Origin: Holophagales bacterium UBA5704
Lineage (GTDB): Bacteria; Acidobacteriota; Thermoanaerobaculia; Multivoradales; UBA5704
Length of the DNA: 64,000 nt
Assembly (NCBI GenBank): GCA_002420005.1
Contig: DIHE01000171.1
Location: 164,375-228,374, forward strand
Direction of reading: 5' to 3'
The number at the start of each line of letters is the position of its first letter. Position 1 is the first letter of the stretch. Under the pieces are notes generated by a model. It was not told the DNA's origin and did no database searches. It worked only from the letters and a program-made list of their open reading frames with translations. Shown in pieces: positions 61,701-64,000 of the stretch. The position numbers and the translations under genes were made by a program.

Positions 61701-64000
61701 GCCACCTGGAGGCGCTCCTGCCCGCCCCCCTGGTGCCGGCGAGCTTCGTCGTCCTGGGGGCGATGCCGCGGCTCCCCAACGGCAAGGTGCATCACAGTGC
61801 TCTGCCGGCGCCCGAGGCGGCGGCGCCGCGCGAGCTGACCCAGCCGCGCTCGCAAGCCGAGGAGGTGCTCGCCTGCCTGTGGTGCGAGGTCCTGGAGCTT
61901 CCGGAGATCGGCATCCACGACGACTTTTTCGAGCGCGGCGGCCACTCCCTGTTGGCGGCGCGGCTGCTCGCCCGCGTCCGCCTCGTGTTCGGGATCGACC
62001 TGCCGCTGCGCACCCTGTTCGCCGCGCCGACCGTGGCGCGCCTCGGCGAGGCCCTCGCCGCGGCGCGCCGCACCCGCTTCGACGGCGTATCGGCGGCTCA
62101 GCCGGTGGAGGCGGCGCCGCGCGGCGAGCCCCTCCCTCTCTCCTTCGCCCAGGAGCGCCTGTGGTTCATCGACCAGTGGATCCCGCAGAGCCCGGCGTAC
62201 AACATCCCGGCGGTGGTGCACCTGCGCGGTGCGCTCGACGTGGCGGCCTTGCGTGCGGCCTTGCAGGCGATCGCCGGGCGCCACGAGATTCTGCGCACCA
62301 CCTTCGCCGCGGTGGCGGGGCGGCCGGTGCAGATCGTCCATGCGGACGTCGAGGTGCCTTTCCGCACCCTGGCGGTGCCGGGGGACTGGCGGGTGCCGGC
62401 GGTGGAGGAGGCGCGCCACGGCTTCGATCTCGAAGCCGGGCCGCTCTTGCGCGCCCTGCTGCTCGAGCGGGGAGCCGACGATCATGCTCTCGTGCTCAAC
62501 CTGCACCACATCGTGGCGGACGGCTGGTCGATCGGCGTGCTCATCGGGGAGCTGCGCGCCTTGTACGTCGCCTTCCAGGACGGCCTGCCCGCACCGCTGC
62601 CGCCGCTGCCGGTGCAATATGGCGATTTCGCGGTCTGGCAGCGCCGGCTGGTCGAAGGCGAGGCGCTGGCGCCGGCTCTCGCCTGGTGGCAGGAGCACCT
62701 GGCGGGGGCTCCGACAGCCCTGGAGCTGCCGGCCGACCGGCCGCGTCCTCTGTGGTCGATCCACCGCGGCGCGGTCGAGCCCGCCGCTCTGGACCCCGCG
62801 TTGACCGCGCGGCTCCACCGGCTCGCCCGTCGCGCCGATGCGACCCTTTTCATGGTTCTCCTCGCCGCCTTCGAGCTCCTGCTCGGACGTCTGGCCGGCG
62901 TCGAGGACGTGGTGGTCGGCACCGCCGTGGCCCAGCGGCCTCCCGAGGTGGAGCGCCTGATCGGCCTGTTCGTCAATCTGCTGCCCCTGCGCGGCGACTT
63001 GACGGGTGATCCGACGTTCCTCGAGCTCCTCGCCCGCACCCGGCGCGCCACGCTGTCCGCCCACGATCACCAGGACGTTCCGTTCGAGCGTCTGGTGGCG
63101 GCGCTGGAGCCCTCCCGCGACACCGGCCGCCATCCGCTGTTCCAGGCGGCCCTGGCGCTCCAGAACACACCGGGTGCGGAGGCGTTCCTCCCCGGTCTCG
63201 ACCTGGAGATCGAGCAGCTCGACACCGGCACCGCCCGCTTCGATCTGACCCTTCTCCTCCACGAGACCGGCGGCGGCCTGGCCGGGGCCCTGGAGCACAG
63301 TGCCGAGCTGTTCGACGCCGCCACGATCCGGCGCCTGCTCGCCTCATTCGCGAGCCTGGTCGACGGCCTGGCGGAGGATCCGGAGCGTCCGGTTTCGCTG
63401 CTGCCGCTGGTCGGTGCCGCGGAGCGCCGGCAGATCCTGGAGCAGTGGAGCCGGGGACCGGCCGGGGGAGAGGCCCTGCGCACCGCCCGCTCGCTCCCGG
63501 CCGTCTTCGCCCGCCAGGCGGCACGCGCGCCGGACGCGGTGGCGGTGGCCGAGCCGGGGGCCGGGCTGGAGCTCTCGTATGGAGAGCTCGACCGCCGTTC
63601 CGCCTGGCTGGCGCGGCGGCTCGCCGACGCGGGGGTCCACCCGGGTGAGCCGGTCGCGGTCCTCCTGGAGCGTTCCGCCGAGATGGTGGTGGCCCTTCTG
63701 GGCATCCTGCGCGCCGGCGCCGGGTACGTGCCGCTCGACCTCGCCTATCCCCGGGAACGCCTGGTCTGGATGCTGGAGGACAGCGCGGCCCGCTTCGTCG
63801 TCACCCGCGGGGATCTCGCGGCACCCCTGGCGGCGGGTGCTCTCGCCGGCGCCGGGCCGCGGGTGGTGCCGGTCGGCGACCTGCCCGCCGGCCCCCCGCC
63901 GATGCTGCCGGACACGGCCGGGCCGGACCACCTCGCCTACCTCGTCTACACCTCGGGCTCCACCGGCCGGCCGAAAGGCGTCGCGGCCACCCACCGCGGC
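55703..64000 (+). CDS. Non-ribosomal peptide synthetase, C-A-T-C-A-T-C-A..., 3' end outside window
   Basis: 2766 codons visible from ATG 55703. C1 starts at the N-terminus, motif HHLVADF near residue 152 (final Gly of HHxxxDG replaced by Phe); A1 has LYTSGSTGVPKG near 643 and YRTGDLGRR; T1 is DDFFALGGHSLL near 1025; C2 HHIAADG near 1221; A2 TSGSTGKPKG near 1678; T2 DDFFERGGHSLL near 2078; C3 HHIVADG near 2267; A3 begins (TSGSTGRPKG near 2749) and is cut. No E, MT or TE domain so far. Hand-aligned to PheA, A1 reads D-L-F-N-C-A-L-T-Y, close to alanine codes; A2 reads D-A-K-N-L-G-L-A-N, not assignable (nearest recalled are glutamate-type). N-terminal C suggests an acylated or trans-fed start. 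Same transcript as the permease 3 bp upstream. Confidence 0.93.
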   Translation, partial: MQPGRRPAGCAPAELQTARTSGALLSPGERSLWFLQRLVPESGAYNLAGAVRIEALDGAALTRTVLRLVERHPALRTTYPAEQGEPSRRVHGWLEPEIGEEEIAGLEGEALRLRCEREALRPFDPERGPLLRVRIFRTHPAGGAGAALFVFHHLVADFWSLTVILRELGALYDEETGGPAADLLPPPGRYEQWVERQALELSGARGEELRDFWTRHLAGPVPVLDLPADRPRPAVPSGAGVGGSGRLGVAPTARLQALARHHRATLFSVALAGLQLLLHRITGDEDIWVGVPAAGRGPARWSRTVGYFVNPVVLRGRPGEAASFGALLDHARAEAEAALAHRDWPFAWLAEELHPVREAGRMPLFQALAVLYRTRLPEEEPLALLALGEGGTSKVRLGGLELAALPLERRGAQLDIALTAAVVAGELRFRLELDADRFDAATAGRLLAHLTALLEAALERPLAPVDELPLLREAERQALFVEWNDPQALLPATGSLDARVVAQAVRTPDATALVAAGRHLTYRELMERAEHLAHRLARRLRARGAGAEPRVGLCAARTPDLVVGLLAILRAGAAYVPLDPAQPAERLAWTLRDAGAGLLLTDRAHAAGWADGVEVLPLDAADAEPAALPGGLPAPDPRRLAYVLYTSGSTGVPKGVALEHAGALALLDWAGRHFSAQELAGVVASTSIGFDLSVFELFLPLARGGTVLLVPDALQVGEMPCATLLNTVPSAMAELLRLGAVPASIRVVCLAGERLPGSLAAAVHRAMPHCRLLNLYGPTEATTYSTWSEVTRGESREPAIGRPVDGTRVHLLDRGGNPQLLGAVGEICLAGAGLARGYAGRPGQTAERFVPDPWSPEPGGRLYRTGDLGRRRVDGALEILGRIDQQVKLRGFRIELGEVEAALAADPSVREAAAEIREDAGGDRRLVAWLVGEGREPDPAALRDHLTSRLPGPMIPAVFAPLAALPRTARGKLDRRALAALPLPEEAPAAWVPPRNSVEDSLAAVFAEVLLRDRVGAHDDFFALGGHSLLATRVLARVGELFRVDLPLRDLFEAPTPVALAERLRNTARGRTAPPIPRADQRASQEKVVLSFAQERFWLLHRLEPETPAYNVAGAVRVRGPLRIGALEQALGEIVRRHELLRTRYPEEDGAPVALVDPPFQLPFPLPCIDLSGLPPERREAAASRLAAEAAAAPFDLAAGPLLNALLIRLGDGEHDLLAAVHHIAADGASIDLFFRELATLYRRPGALPPLGVQYADYARWQRGWLTGDVLEARLAWWEEELAGAPTALALPTDRPRSAASTSRGGLRAVSFAPALAAALDARRRSLAGTRFMSFAAVFQTLLGRLSGQGDVLIGTPVSERSRRELEPLIGCLINTLVLRGRMADDPTFAELLVRIRATSLAIWANQDLPFERLVERLPGARSAGRTPLFQALLTSQTEREATLELGGAAVALRELDPGAAKLDLSLTLEAAEAGLRAVLRYRSDLFDAATAARFLEHFESLLAGGLADPSLRLSELPLLAPAQRHQVLAEWGVGRPEVEEDLPVHELILRRCLERPDASAVLFDGYPTLTWWELRHRVFHLAAVLREQGAGPGAVVGISFDRSPDLVVAVLGTLAAGAAYLPLDPSYPEEYLAFGVEDSGVSIILSDVLPLPVPPAGSEPVRPPGDPVPMDAWAYVLYTSGSTGKPKGTPVTHRALLNYLAWTLEEPLAGLDGILFLTSLNFDASLKQLFSPLLAGRPVRVLSEESARRPERLLAQLRRGGRAGGRLALNCVPSLWRSVLDLLEAGATPAAAQTGTLARLLLGGEGFDRELLERTHRVLPALEVWNLYGPTEATANASAARLVVGDRLSVGIGRPVRGASLHVLGPGLQPTAPGAVGELVIGGCGVAAGYWRRPELTAARFVPDPFAAVSGHGEPGARLFRTGDLARFRADGSLELLGRIDRQLKIRGLRIEPGEVEEALAAHPGVAECVVGTDPAGVRLVAWVVPRSGAAPVASELRRHLEALLPAPLVPASFVVLGAMPRLPNGKVHHSALPAPEAAAPRELTQPRSQAEEVLACLWCEVLELPEIGIHDDFFERGGHSLLAARLLARVRLVFGIDLPLRTLFAAPTVARLGEALAAARRTRFDGVSAAQPVEAAPRGEPLPLSFAQERLWFIDQWIPQSPAYNIPAVVHLRGALDVAALRAALQAIAGRHEILRTTFAAVAGRPVQIVHADVEVPFRTLAVPGDWRVPAVEEARHGFDLEAGPLLRALLLERGADDHALVLNLHHIVADGWSIGVLIGELRALYVAFQDGLPAPLPPLPVQYGDFAVWQRRLVEGEALAPALAWWQEHLAGAPTALELPADRPRPLWSIHRGAVEPAALDPALTARLHRLARRADATLFMVLLAAFELLLGRLAGVEDVVVGTAVAQRPPEVERLIGLFVNLLPLRGDLTGDPTFLELLARTRRATLSAHDHQDVPFERLVAALEPSRDTGRHPLFQAALALQNTPGAEAFLPGLDLEIEQLDTGTARFDLTLLLHETGGGLAGALEHSAELFDAATIRRLLASFASLVDGLAEDPERPVSLLPLVGAAERRQILEQWSRGPAGGEALRTARSLPAVFARQAARAPDAVAVAEPGAGLELSYGELDRRSAWLARRLADAGVHPGEPVAVLLERSAEMVVALLGILRAGAGYVPLDLAYPRERLVWMLEDSAARFVVTRGDLAAPLAAGALAGAGPRVVPVGDLPAGPPPMLPDTAGPDHLAYLVYTSGSTGRPKGVAATHRG

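Noticed and set aside
53165..63298. 3377-residue open frame on the minus strand opposite the permease and NRPS
   Set aside because: It is antisense to clear NRPS and permease domains, is Arg/His/Gln/Pro-rich with no recognisable domain, and arises because high-GC codon use in the sense strand rarely makes antisense stops.

Overview
High-GC bacterial chromosome segment with no rRNA, tRNA, phage or insertion-sequence gene that I can see. The gene content points to Acidobacteriota: a duplicated MacB-like 'ADOP' permease, sortilin/BNR-repeat secreted hydrolases, multidomain secreted metalloproteases, a DUF4388/TPR protein, and many genes that start with an ATGA overlap or with a leaderless-type TANNNT box. 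The phylum assignment is inference from family distribution.

Layout. 1-8.7 kb: polysaccharide/glycan genes (glycosyltransferases on both strands, a GT8-like/GT4 fusion, a GT2/methyltransferase fusion) around a small secreted protein. 8.9-17 kb: housekeeping genes, namely hpf with a structured leader, a sulfatase-like lipoprotein, a pilT ATPase with an added coiled coil, cca, oxyR with a candidate operator, and an AAA ATPase next to a decayed DUF4276 gene. 17-26 kb: a duplicated pair of secreted proteins, a membrane protein, and an operon of BNR-repeat protein, oligoendopeptidase F and a putative glycosyltransferase. 26-29 kb: a double-HTH protein divergent from sbnA-sbnB, which make L-2,3-diaminopropionate. 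29-33.5 kb: a DUF4388/TPR protein, a 25-copy 21-bp minisatellite, an HTH-TPR regulator, a divergent 55-aa secreted peptide gene and a decayed regulator paralogue. 33.6-39 kb: a same-strand run of hydrolase, DMT transporter, membrane J-like protein, PLP decarboxylase and radical SAM/SPASM protein. 39-53 kb: secreted proteins (PHP/lamin-tail protein, 16-repeat propeller with a frameshift, two tandem metzincins), plus a second short secreted peptide upstream of a zinc-finger/TPR protein and a GNAT acetyltransferase. 53-64 kb: ABC permease followed after 3 bp by a large NRPS (C-A-T-C-A-T-C-A...) that runs off the window.

Most notable. (1) Two short secreted peptides, each carrying a duplicated motif (GCIMDPxG or GSxWDPxG), sit beside two different TPR proteins. 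This looks like a peptide-signalling or peptide-sensing cassette comparable in layout to RRNPP systems, and a third cassette appears to have decayed. (2) A C-terminal module with PCRxxD(T/S)R, CG(I/V)P and a final GY/W-F/Y is shared by four secreted proteins in this one window. (3) The hpf leader starts at a good sigma-70 promoter and is closed by a long-range stem just before the Shine-Dalgarno. (4) L-Dap synthesis and an NRPS occur about 27 kb apart.
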